This document shows positions 1 through 10,593 of a DNA stretch of 64,000 nt, piece by piece (position 1 is the first letter of the stretch; each line of letters starts with the position of its first letter). The notes under the pieces are model-generated. The model ran no database searches. It saw only the letters and a list, made by a program, of their open reading frames with translations, and was not told the origin of the DNA. The stretch lies in the NCBI RefSeq assembly GCF_000004075.3, contig NC_026655.2:24971489-25035488 (forward strand), given 5' to 3'. The stretch is from Cucumis sativus. Lineage: Eukaryota; Streptophyta; Magnoliopsida; Cucurbitales; Cucurbitaceae. The position numbers were made by a program, and so were the translations under genes.

Positions 1-544
1 CTTTAATTTAGGAAAAAAATTGGATTGCTTATCAATTTCACCTGCCTCTTTTTTTCATTCTGCGGATTAAAAACATCTGAATGGAGGTCTCTCTTTTTTA
101 ATTTTCTGCATACTGTTTTTCTTTTCTCAAGCTCCCGATACCTCCAAAAAAAAAGTTACTGACTTTCTGTATTTTCTTTTTGGATGAAACCCAATTTCAT
201 TAATTCAATGGAACATAGGAATGGGGAATGAAAGCTTTCCCTCAGCCTAATGCGGTTTACTAAAAAGTCCTCCGTCTTGCAACAAGTATCTGTTAAAGGA
301 TAAATTGCATAGCATATTGTTAAACAGACCAAGAAGCCACTGGAAAAAAAGATATGATTGATAATTAGGTAAATATAGTTTCTTTCCAGTCCAAAACTTT
401 GATGGTTTCTCACCATCCAAGTGTTCCATAAGAAGCTTCTGATGATGTTGAAAAGGACCTGAATAATCTCTGGTCTATGGTGAAGTTTCATGTTTCTATA
501 TATAAGAAAGTTGATGTGTAACTTGTCTTCCTATAAAAATCTTT

Positions 545-1290
545 AGGTGTCCAATTTTTTAGTTTGGTTGAGGAGCTCACTGTCCTTTTTGTTTGGCTTT
601 TATTGCCTTTGTTTGATAGGAAAGCAAGGGATGTGACCTTGCTTGAAGACGTTGTCTATCTTTAGATAAGGGAGAAAGGATGGTAGGCTGTGGAGTCTCA
701 ATCCTTCAAAGGGATTCTCGTGTAACTCTTTCTTTCATAGCCTTCTTGATTCGTCTCCCTCAGGCGAGTCAGTTTTAAAGGTCTATAAAGGATTAAGATT
801 CCTACGAAGGTTAAGTTCTTTATATTGCGAGTTTTACATGGAAGAGTTAACACCTAGAATTGGCTTGTGAGGAAGATTTCATCTTTTGTTGATCCTTTTT
901 GCAATATTTTTGTTGGAAGGCGGATGATGACTTGGATCGGATCCTTTCGAGTTGCGAGTTCACAAAAGCATTTGTAGTGACTTTATTCAGCCGTTTGGTT
1001 TCTTGCTAGCTTGTTATTAAATGATCTAGGAGTTCCTCCTCCATTTGCCCTTATGAGAGAATAATTGTTTTCTTTGGCTTGTTGGGTGTGTGCGTGCTAT
1101 TTTGTGGGATCTTTGAGAGAGAGAAATGATAAGAGTATTTATAGGGTTGGAAAGGGACCCGAGTGCTGTTTGGTCCCTTGTTAGATTTCATGTTTCCTTT
1201 CAAGTTTTGATTTTCGAGGACCTTGTGAATTATTCTATATGTTCTTTTTTTGCATAGTGGGCCCTCTCTTTCAATAGGATTCAAGTTTTT
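545..1290 (+). mobile_element. LINE ORF2 3'-end remnant
   Basis: Broken translations on + match the region after reverse transcriptase in the LINE copies found later in this window: a segment reading like SLNPSKGFSCNSFF near 690-740, then the zinc-finger (zf-RVT) linker near 790-880, then a WSLVRFHVS-like stretch near 1170-1200. No frame stays open, so it is an old 5'-truncated copy. A copy near 47.2-48.9 kb shows the same order of blocks. The family call rests on this internal similarity and on the known layout of plant L1-like ORF2. It may lie in an intron of the gene that ends at 3337. Confidence 0.6.
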
Positions 1291-1300
1291 ATTTGGATCA

Positions 1301-1462
1301 TTTTAAAAATAGCAAAATAAATTAAAATATTTACAAGCTATAGCAAAATTTTGGATTTTATCACGGATAGTTTTCTATCACTATAACATATCAATGACTA
1401 TCAGTGATAGAATTTGCTATAGATTGTAAATATTTTGTAAAATTTGCTATTTTTGAAAATTC
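1301..1462. repeat. Palindromic MITE-like element, copy 1
   Basis: About 160 bp with imperfect inverted ends. The left end reads AAAAATAGCAAAATAAATTA then AAAATATTTACAA, and the right end reads TGTAAATATTTTGTAAAATT then TGCTATTTTTGAAAA. The centre holds nested ATCAC/GTGAT and TATCA/TGATA repeats. Similar elements occur near 5.9, 31.5, 44.0, 44.4 and 45.7 kb. The size and palindromic form suggest a MITE; no transposase or clear target-site duplication was seen. Confidence 0.6.
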
Positions 1463-2148
1463 TGATTTTTATTTTATATATAAAAAAAAGAAAATCATAA
1501 AGAGGTTCATTAGGAGTCTAAGGGTCTATATGATGCAATTTTGAAAACGTTTTTTTTTCTCTTTGGTAGTTTTCTTTTGTTTGAGATGATTAGGGTTACA
1601 TTCCTTTGAGGAAAAATGTGTTTTTCTCTTTGCCTGGGTCTATCTCTCCTTTTAGAATTTGTATTCTTTGAGAAAAATGTATCTTCCTTCCCACATTTCT
1701 TTTGTAATTAGTTGGCTAAAAATGTATTTTCCTTTCAACACTTCTTTTGAAAATACTTGGCTAAAATTCTTGGTACTTAGACCCTCCCCTTTTGAGATCT
1801 ATCTCAAGCCCTGTTACACTCACCAAAATATCGCATCCCTCCTTTTTGATTCACCTTAACTAATTACTAAAATACACTGAATGTAATACCTACTAACATC
1901 TCAAATTCTATCCTACATTCCTACTAGCATTCCTATTTGAGTTTAAGTAAAAACTAGCTAGGTTCCTTTTAGTGTTCTTTCATCTTCGAAAAATAACGAA
2001 ATTGAAAGAAGGAGAAAAAAAAGAAAGAAATGTGTTCTGCATTTTGCACTCTCTAACCGTTGTTTATTTCCAACAGTTCCCATATTAATATTAATTTATA
2101 TTTCTGGATAAGTTCTCTGATTGTGATCTTAGGCTTCCTGATCTTTAG

Positions 2149-3337
2149 AACATCCAAACCAGCCAAAAACAAGAAGCAGCAAAAAATTGTAACTGCACGA
2201 TCGCTGAGGTTGAGAATGCATTGTCAAAGTTTTTGTGGGCTAAAGAAGCACAAAAGAAGATCGAGAAGCTAAAGGAAGAAGGAAAACCGTTGCCAACAAA
2301 CATTGCCGAGGTAGAAATTTAAAACGTGGTCCCCTGTTGTTAGGAATTGAAGTTTATTATCGTGATTACTTTATCAAGCCAAAAAAAGTTCAATTATTTT
2401 ATGGATTCATTCGATGTCTTTTCTTTATTATTGGCTAAGACTCAGTTCCTATTACTTTTCTATCCTCGTAGGACTAGGAAGAATGGCTCTTGGAGCTTCT
2501 TTTCTCCTATCTCCTGCTTCTTGTATACTCTCATAGTTTTATAAATATATAATATAATTGTTTCTTTCTCACACAAATTTGACACTGCTCAACTAATCAT
2601 ATTTTCTACAAACCATGTGTTTATTAGGTCCAGAAACTGGTGGGTTCAAATCCATTGGATCTAGCTAGGTCAAATTTGGCCAAGAGTGGCCAAATAAGCC
2701 GGAATGCTCTCTGTCCTTGCGGATCAAAGAAGAGATATAAACGGTATTTAATTTAGAACACTTACCAGTCTTCCATTGATTATTCACTGAATTGTAGTAG
2801 TACCTAAAATGTTTCTTTGTTGAACTTGCTATTAGTTCTCAATTCATAGATAAAAACAGACCAAATCAGAAAGTTTTGCTATGCTTTAGATGGAGTACAA
2901 GCAAGTTTTGTTGTTTGGGCGAAACTAATCTCAGGAATATTAATTCTTTTCATTAGGCGTTTATTTATTATTTTTTAAGAAACAAATTCTATTGATGAAT
3001 GAAATTTACAAAAGAGAGAATATATGCGCAGACGTCAGACCAAAAGAGTTACAAAAGTCTTTTCTAATTGGTCAAAAGATATGAAAGATCATAAGAACTA
3101 TAGGGAGGTGTACATTTGCACCAATACTTTGCCAGATAGATAATATTTTCAAAACGTCAGAAAGCATTTTCGTCATCATCCAGCATCTCATTCGTTTAAT
3201 TGAAAATTCTATTTATTGAAACTTATCCCTTTCATGTTATCTTATTCTCTCATAGCTCGTTACGCTTAAAAGATGTTTGATTAGTTCAGTTGTTTTTGTT
3301 GTTTTGAAGGTGCTGCGGGAAGGATCAAACTGTATAA
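2149..3337 (+). CDS. SEC-C zinc-motif protein, C-terminal exons only
   Basis: Three exons fit in frame: 2149-2310, 2628-2743 and 3310-3337, with acceptors CTTTAG, TATTAG and TTGAAG and GT donors. They encode 101 residues and a TAA stop. The middle is lysine/glutamate-rich and likely helical (AKEAQKKIEKLKEEGKPLP). The end holds the SEC-C motif CPCGSKKRYKRCCG, a Cys-rich zinc-binding module first described at the SecA C-terminus and found in several plant proteins. A stop codon lies just before 2149 in this frame, so 2149 must be a splice acceptor. No upstream coding exon was recognised in the first 2.1 kb, so the start is probably left of the window. The full family is not recognised; an OTU-type protease with a SEC-C tail was considered, but the residues before the motif do not match what I recall. 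Confidence 0.7.
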
Positions 3338-4677
3338 GAAGAGAACTTGCATGTGCCTATTTTTTGCATGAATGATTGACAGTGTATAAGAATTTTTTTC
3401 TATTCGTCGTTCCATTCTGTCTTATTTGGTTCTCTGGATTATGATATGTTGAGTCTTCTTCTTTCAATGCATCAAATCCACGCCCTTTATTATAAAGGGA
3501 TCTTCCATAGCTTCTTCAAGGTTAAGCTATTTTCAAACTAGTGTGTATTTGTACTGCAAAAGAGAAGGAGTATGAATAACAAAAAAGATTCACCAGAAAT
3601 AATACAGGAGAAGACAATACACGAAATTACTTAGATTCATTTTTACGAGTAAGCTAGGGTAGCAACCACGGTGTGCTTGCTTTTCGAACTTAGTCTACAA
3701 AGGTATCGAACTCATAGTTACTTGGTGGTTATGTTTTCTTTATTAAAATGGTGATCTTTGATGTGTTTGGTATGATTATGAAGAACAGGGTCCTTTATTC
3801 ATGTGATTGCATTGGATGTAATTGTCACATAGAGATTGTATTTTACAGAAATGGGAAGTGGAATAGCGAATAGCTAAAGCAATTACATAAAGCTTCAACC
3901 ACTTACAATTTGTCAAGGTATAACAAGACACCAGATCACCAATAGTTATGGATAAGGGCAAACATCTTTTTAATAGTTTAATCTTCACTTAATTAACCCA
4001 CATAAAAAAAAATTCTTTAATTATTGAATCCAAACAATTTGTGTACATCTACACTCTCCTCACTAGAGATCCTTAATCATTGTCTTTGCACCTAACATTT
4101 TTTTAACTAGAAAACTATTAATGCATTTAACTATATATCTATGTATAAGTCAAGTCTTCTTCTTCCTTTGTTTTGTTTTTTTTTTTATATAATATGAAGA
4201 AACATTTTTTCTTGAAAAGAATGTGAAGTTGTGGAAAAATAGAAAAAGGTAAACTCACTTTTGTGGAAGGAAAAAAAAATCTATCTAATTGACTAATAAA
4301 TTTATAAGGTCTTTTACAATAATTCTTCCTTAGGGTAAAAAATCAAAAATAAAAAAAAAATAATTCGACGAGGGTGTAACGGTGACAACACCTATATCCA
4401 TATAGTCCACTAAGTACTCAATTAAACCCTGCCATGTGGCTAAAAAAAACGAAACTATACCTAATTATTACTCTAAAAAGATTATGGTATATTTGATTGT
4501 TTAAAGGAGCAAATTGGGATTAGGTTTAGAAACGAGGTGAAAGTTGAACCACTCCCCTTTTTATAAGAGAATATATAGTACATACTCTCATCAAATAATA
4601 AATGAAAATTTTCTTCATTTGCAATAAAAGAAATCAATTTAGATTGTTTGTTGTCTTTGGCACACTAAGGTTCCAAA
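3338..4677. other. AT-rich intergenic DNA
   Basis: The 3' flank of the SEC-C gene and the upstream flank of the defensin-like gene. No convincing exon, RNA gene or complete transposon was seen. A TATATAGTA stretch near 4570 lies about 100 bp before the next gene's first ATG and could belong to its promoter. Confidence 0.5.
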
Positions 4678-5561
4678 ATGGCCTCAAAATTGCTTAGAGT
4701 TGAGCTCCAAAAAAAAACATGGCAGTCAAAAATGGCAAGACTTCTTCTTTTCATTTCCTTGCTAATGAGCTACTTCTTCTTCTATGGTAATATGCTTCAT
4801 CCTGCTTTTGTTGAAATCATTTCTATAGTGTATTTATCCAACAAAAGAGTTTTACAAATTAGAGAAAAAAGAATGCTTCGAGTTTTCTCTATGTGGGTAA
4901 AATCAAATTCATCACTATCCGGTCAAAATTCAATCTTCGTTTTTGTTATTAGCTCCTTAATTTCAAAAGTTGTCATATATTACTTTTTGACATTTCATAA
5001 ATGCTATATAATTTTCTGTAGAGTAGAACTATGAAGTTAGAGTGTTAGACAAAGATTGAGATCCAAATGATGACATGTAATGAAAATTAAGACTTGAATA
5101 AATATTGTTCTACGTCTTAGCTTAAGTTCAAAATTCTTATAAAATTACTCTAAGCATTGTTCTTAAACATTTCTAAAAGGTTGGTATAATAGTAAAAGTA
5201 TCATTATTATGAATAGCAATATTTTAAAAACAAACGAACCTGTGTTGTTGAAGAGCATTTTTTTACAACATCTCATTATCACATCTTAAGATCTTTGAAA
5301 CAATAGAAAGTAGTGATATTCAAAGTACATGAACCAAGTAGATCGTTTAAAAAAGTATGTCATAATTTATTTGAAGTTGATTTTTGTGTTTGTGTGAGTG
5401 ATGATACAGCACAAGCAAGGAATTGTCATAGAGTGTGGAGTTGCAAAGGAGACATTAGGTGTTGGGAAGATTGTAAGAATCAACACAATGGAAAGGGACT
5501 TTGTGATTTGTACACTGCACCTTCGGTTCCTAAACAATGCTTTTGTGCCTATAAATGTTGA
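4678..5561 (+). CDS. Defensin-like (cysteine-rich) secreted peptide
   Basis: Two exons: 4678 (or 4732)-4786 and 5410-5561, with donor TATG|GTAATA and acceptor ATACAG|CACAAG. Starting at the second ATG (4732) gives 68 residues: a hydrophobic signal peptide (MARLLLFISLLMSYFFFY) cut near AQA, then a mature peptide of about 47 residues. Eight cysteines are spaced C-x5-C-x5-C-x3-C-x9-C-x11-C-x-C-x3-C, which fits the cysteine-stabilised alpha-beta fold of plant defensin-like proteins, with C-x-C near the end. The single intron just after the signal peptide is typical of the family. The upstream ATG would add 18 polar residues before the signal, so 4732 is preferred. Expected role: a secreted antimicrobial or signalling peptide; the target is unknown. 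The gene looks intact. Confidence 0.8.
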
Positions 5562-6686
5562 TAACATTTCTCTTTTGTATTTACTTTCTTGGCCAAAAGA
5601 GGAGTCCACTTAATAATAATTACTATTTATGCTCTTATATTTGTTTTTTCTCAATGACTTGGATAGATTTTTTTTTTTGTTTCTGTAATTCGCTAAACTT
5701 TATATTATAAACAACTTTAGTGCATATAAATTTAGATTTAGATTTTTCACCTTCTAACTCTTTAAATTTTATTTTTTTAGGGAAAGGAGTTAAGTTAGTT
5801 AGACCAATACTTAGATAAATTACGAGTAACATCTACATGTTTGCATTCCATATTTATCACTTACACACAAAAGAAGAAAAAGAAGAATTAAAACAATGGT
5901 ATTTTTCTAAACAACAAAATAAATTAAAACATTTACTATCTATAGCAAAATTTTGAATTTTATCAAAACTGATAGACTTTTATAACTTTCTATTAATGCC
6001 ATTGATAAAAACATATAGTGTATGATATTGATAAAATATGAAAATTTTGTCATATGTTATAAATATTTCATCAAATTTGCTATTTTTGACAATTCTCTAG
6101 TCAAATATTATAAAAAATAAATAAAAAGATTTTGTCGTGAATATTCTTCCATTAGTTAGGATAATGTTTGTTGAGGATAGGCAAGTACCACTTGTCATGT
6201 CAATAGTTGAATACTAAATTTTTTTATATGAACTCATTGTCCTTTAGCATAACTTGTATCTTTTGTTGATAACAGAATTACTGATGCATGCTTTTTCTTT
6301 TACAAATATTGCCTTTATGTTAAACAACTCCACTTCTAAACATATGTAAAATAGAAATAACATTAATAACACAAAGTAGCATAATGCTAGCACGAGAGTC
6401 ATTCTCACTTTCTCTAACATAATTATGAGAGTTTGGTCATTCATCGTCGTTGACCAACATCTTGAAACTAACTACGTTTTCATTTAACTTATTTTATATT
6501 TGTTTGAAAAACAATATATATAAAATCGGATTACATCTCAACTTAATATAATTATACAATAATAAGTTATAGGTTAAAACATGTGATCAGACATCTTATA
6601 ATACTTGAAAAAAACCAATCACAAAATGACGATCACATTTGAAGAGAGAAAAAAATTGGTTGAATGAAGTATATTATGGGATTATA
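5562..6686. other. Intergenic DNA with one MITE
   Basis: AT-rich DNA between the defensin-like gene and the first U1 promoter. Apart from the MITE at 5901-6095 no gene is supported; the open frames on either strand are short, AT-driven and have no recognisable residues. Confidence 0.5.
5901..6095. repeat. Palindromic MITE-like element, copy 2
   Basis: Same family as 1301-1462. The left part has AAAATAAATTAAAACATTTA then CTATAGCAAAATTTT; the right part has AAATATTTCATCAAATTTGC then TATTTTTGACAATT. The interior carries TGATAGAC and ATTGATAAAA inverted blocks. Length is about 195 bp. Confidence 0.55.
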
Positions 6687-6738
6687 GTCCCACATCGGAA
6701 TATATTACACGATAGGAGGGATAGGGTGACTATAAGAA
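6687..6738 (+). promoter_or_regulatory. Plant snRNA promoter (USE + TATA) of U1 copy A
   Basis: The upstream sequence element GTCCCACATCG is at 6687-6697 and a TATAAGA box starts at 6731, about 33 bp later. The RNA start is about 31 bp after the TATA. In plants this wider USE-TATA spacing specifies RNA polymerase II; Pol III snRNA genes have about 24 bp. Confidence 0.9.
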
Positions 6739-6761
6739 GGGTGTAAGGCATGGTAAGCAAA

Positions 6762-6925
6762 TTACTTACCTGGATGGAGCCAATGGCCGATCAAGAATAG
6801 CCATGGCTTAGGCGCGTGACTTCCATTGCACGTGGGGAGGGTGCGCGCTTAAGGTCTGTCTGAAATGGGCAGAGCCTACATCATCATTTGTGGCAGTGGG
6901 GGCTTGCGTGCGCGCAGCCCCTTCC
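6762..6925 (+). ncRNA. U1: U1 spliceosomal snRNA, divergent copy A
   Basis: About 164 nt. The 5' end reads TTACTTACCTGG, so the 5'-splice-site pairing sequence ACTTACCTG is intact and only position 1 is altered. Stem-loop I is AUGGC...GCCAU around GATCAAGAA (the U1-70K-type loop). Stem-loop II has CUUCC/GGGAG around ATTGCAC (the U1A-type loop core). The Sm site is ATTTGTGG at 6886-6893, one base off the usual AATTTGTGG. The closing stem IV GGGGC...GCCCC is complete. It differs from copies C-E at many places but mostly keeps pairing, so it is a candidate expressed variant rather than an obvious pseudogene. The exact 3' end is estimated from the other copies. Confidence 0.85.
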
Positions 6926-7770
6926 TAATCCTCAACAACCAATATTTAAGTGAACATTAATTCTTGACCATTGAGTTTAATCTTGCTCTAATTTTTATTC
7001 ACGATGTCTATGTAATAATGTTCAAAATGGCTTGAAAATGATCTAACGTTTGTTGAAGTTTTAAGGTAGGTAAATTTTGTATAAATTAAAATTAAATTTA
7101 GAGGAGTCCAATTTTTCTTTAAATTAACAGTATTAAGTTTTCAGTTATTAAGTAATTAATTAAATTTGCGATTTTTTTTAACTTATTCTAATTTTTGAAA
7201 CTAAGCTAAAAATTATTGATGAAATATTTTAGTCATTTAAGTTGATGAACTTAAATTTTAGTAACTTTTGACTCTATTGTTAAAAGGTGATTCAATGCAA
7301 ACTTAAAAGCATCTAATTCACCTTCTTTTAACGTAACGTCAAATGCTTTTAATTCACATTCTCTTAACATAATGTCAGAAGTGAAATATTACTTGATCCT
7401 GTCATAAGAGACTCTAACACATGTTTCTATCCCGTAAAGCTAAATAAGAATTTACACAAAATGAAGTTGAATACTGCGTAAGATGAAGTTGAATGTATCT
7501 AAGTAAGTCTCGCCTCAAAGTTACTTCTTTATAGCATTTATTCATATAGTGTTATATTTCAATTTCATAAGAAAAACAAACTACAAATACATACATGATC
7601 TCTCTCATTCATGCTTAAAAGTAAAAGAAACCATTTAAAATAACGGAGTATTTTTTCATTGTCTTTTCTTGTGGGGAAAGAAAAAGTTTTTTAGAGAAAA
7701 AACGAACCGGACCAAATTGAGAACCGAACCGGCGCGAACCTGTACGTGGACTTTAAATACAAAGCGTGGA

Positions 7771-7780
7771 TTAGGGTTTA
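7771..7780. promoter_or_regulatory. Telo-box in the AsnRS upstream region
   Basis: TTAGGGTTTA is the reverse complement of the plant telo-box core (AAACCCTAA). It lies about 45 bp before the AsnRS ATG and about 20 bp after a TTTAAATA box near 7752. Telo-boxes are common near starts of plant translation-machinery genes, in keeping with this one. Confidence 0.5.
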
Positions 7781-7823
7781 GAATTCAACTGCTGAAGTTG
7801 AGACATTCACCGGGAACGGACCA

Positions 7824-10593
7824 ATGGCAGAGCACTCCGCGCCACCCACTGACCAACTCGCCGCCGTCGCCTTGAACAACGATGCTCCCGCTTACGAATC
7901 TCTTAAAGCTGAATTCTCTGACCGTGTTACGATCCGTACAATTGTCTCCCGGCCCGACGGCGGCGCAGGCCTCGCCGGCCAGAAAGTACGCGTCGGTGGT
8001 TGGGTCAAAACTGGAAGAAAGGCTGATAAGGACGCTTTTGCTTTTCTCGAGTTGAACGACGGGTCTTGCCCACAGAATCTTCAAGTGATCATCGAAGCGT
8101 CTGTGGCGGATCTTGGCCAGATTGTTCCCACTGGAACCTGCGTTGTTGTTGACGGCGTCTTCAAGCTTCCTCCTCCGGGTAAGCACCAGAAAGTTGAACT
8201 TCGGGCTGATGCTGTTGTTCATGTCGGTCCCGTTGATCCCGCTCGGTATCCTTTGCCGAAAACGAAACTCACTCTTGAATTTCTCAGAGATGTTGTTCAT
8301 CTCCGCCCTAGAACTAACACGGTAAGAGAAATCATTCTCGTCTCTCGAAAATGAATTTAGTAACTGATTCAAATCTCTCCATTGGGTTTTTTTTCTTCAT
8401 ATTTTTCGATTTCATTTCTTATATTGTTCTGTAACTTAACATTTAAACAGGAAAGGCACAATTTTTATTCACGGGTTTATGTTTCTTCTATGATTACAGA
8501 TATCTGCAGTTGCAAGAATTCGAAATGCACTTGCATATGCCACTCATACATTTTTTAACAACCATGGATTTCTGTATATTCACACACCGATTGTTACCAC
8601 AAGCGATTGTGAAGGTGCTGGTGAAATGTTTCAAGTTACCACTCTATTGAGTGAGGCTGAAAGGTTAGAAAAGGAGTTGATTAAAAACCCACCTCCATCA
8701 GAGGCAGAGGTAGATGAAGCAAGGAAAATTGTCAAGGAGAAAGGAGAAGCTGTTGCCAGTCTGAAGGCTGCTAAAGCCAGCAAGGAGGAAATTGGTGCTT
8801 CTGTTTTGGAACTGAAGAAGGCAAAGGAGAATGTTGCTAGATTGGAAGAGAGAGCAAAGCTTAAACCAGGCATTCCAGAGAAAGATGGGAAAGTTGATTA
8901 CACCAAGGATTTCTTCGCTCGGCAAGCGTTCTTGACTGTTTCGGGTCAGCTGCAAGTTGAAACTTATGCCTGTGCCCTAAGTAGTGTATACACCTTTGGA
9001 CCGACCTTCCGCGCTGAAAACTCTCACACTTCAAGACATCTTGCAGAGTTCTGGATGGTTGAGCCTGAAATTGCATTTGCAGATTTGCAGGTTTGTTACT
9101 TTGCTGAAATTTTGTTCCAAGTTGTATTTTTTGCTCTGCGTACTCAGTTGGAATTGCTTAGAAGATTAATCATTTACTATAACCATCATTAGATACAATA
9201 CCTCTGACATTTATCTGGTAGTGTGGGCTTTGTGTTCTAGGATGAGTTCATCTTCTTTTTTAGTTTTCTAATTAACTTCTATACGGAATTGATTTACGTT
9301 GGCCTAGTGATCATTTGTAAAGAAATGAATTAAAAAAACGATTTCAAGCCATAGAGTCCACTTGCTCACGGTTCTGAAAGCGAAAAACAAAAAAAAGGTC
9401 TTCTAATTTATTAGTTAGAGTCCTACTTGATATATTTTTCATATGAACTCTAATTGAGAAGAAACTGCTAGAATGCTAGGTTTAAGCTTTCTTTTTCATC
9501 TGTACTACCAAGCTAAATGGCAATCAACCATGTTTAAGAGAGCTTGGTTTGGAAATTCTGGGATGAATAAGAAAAACAACAGAACTTTGCAAATAGGGTT
9601 TTTGTTCTCTTTGGTTGATTGTATTCTCTTCTTCTAGAATTTTAAATTAATTAACTGAAAATGAGATCTGTTTCTTCAATTGTTGAAGGACGATATGAAT
9701 TGTGCGGAAGCCTATGTGAGATTTATGTGTCAATGGTTACTTGACAACTGCATAGATGACATGAAATTTATGGCTGAAAAGTATGACCGAACTTGTATTG
9801 ATCGTCTCAAAATGGTCTCTTCAACCCCTTTCGTTCGAGTCTCCTATACAGAAGCAGTTGAACTACTTGAGGAAGCCGTAAAGAAGGGCAAGGAATTCGA
9901 GAACAAAGTGGAATGGGGTATTGATTTAGCTTCAGAGCATGAAAGGTTTGTGAACTACCTATCATTCTTTTCATTTACATTCCACTTGAACAATGGTGAT
10001 TAATCTCCTCACTTTTTTCTGCTTTCTTTCTCAGATACTTGACTGAGGTTGTATTTAAAAAGCCTGTCATTGTCTATAACTATCCAAAAGGAATCAAAGC
10101 ATTTTATATGAGACTCAATGACGACATGAAAACGGTAGCTGCAATGGATGTTCTTGTACCTAAGGTAGTAGCTTATTTGGTTTTCACTATTTCTTTAATG
10201 GCTTTGATTTGTTTCACCATCTTGATCTGTTCGTAAAAATTGAAAATTTTCCTCTGTTGAAGGTTGGGGAATTGATTGGTGGAAGCCAAAGGGAGGAGCG
10301 GTACGAGGTTATTCGTGACAGGTAGAAGAACAATACATAGTTGTGTTTTCTGGTTGGTTCTCCCCATTTCTCTTTTGAACTATGAAATTCAAATTCTCAC
10401 TTCCTGCAGGATCAAGGAGATGGGTCTGCCACTTGAACCATATGAATGGTACCTTGATCTGAGACGATACGGGACAGTCAAGCACTGTGGTTTCGGTCTC
10501 GGTTTCGAGCGGATGCTCCTTTTCGCCACTGGCATTGACAACATCAGAGACGTTATTCCCTTCCCCAGATATCCAGGACGAGCAGACCTATAA
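7824..10593 (+). CDS. SYNC1: Asparaginyl-tRNA synthetase, cytosolic
   Basis: Charges tRNA-Asn with asparagine using ATP. Six exons: 7824-8321, 8500-9090, 9689-9945, 10035-10164, 10263-10321, 10410-10593, all GT-AG and in phase, giving 572 residues, the length I recall for Arabidopsis SYNC1. An N-terminal OB-fold anticodon-binding domain ([20 protein letters not shown]) is followed by the class II catalytic core. Motif 2 is around [20 protein letters not shown] and motif 3 is [10 protein letters not shown]; the C-terminus is [12 protein letters not shown] lysine/glutamate-rich helical insert of about 75 residues (near 8650-8880) separates FQVTT from [13 protein letters not shown]. The plant cytosolic enzyme has this insert, which resembles a WHEP-type RNA-binding hairpin. 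No organelle transit peptide is evident: the protein starts [12 protein letters not shown]. It appears fully intact. Confidence 0.95.

Noticed and set aside
2060-2272. 70-codon open frame overlapping the SEC-C gene's first visible exon
   Set aside because: A different frame; the frame ending in the SEC-C motif joins the next two exons in phase, this one does not.
7785-8372. 195-codon open frame on - over AsnRS exon 1
   Set aside because: Antisense shadow of a well-supported coding exon; no family residues.
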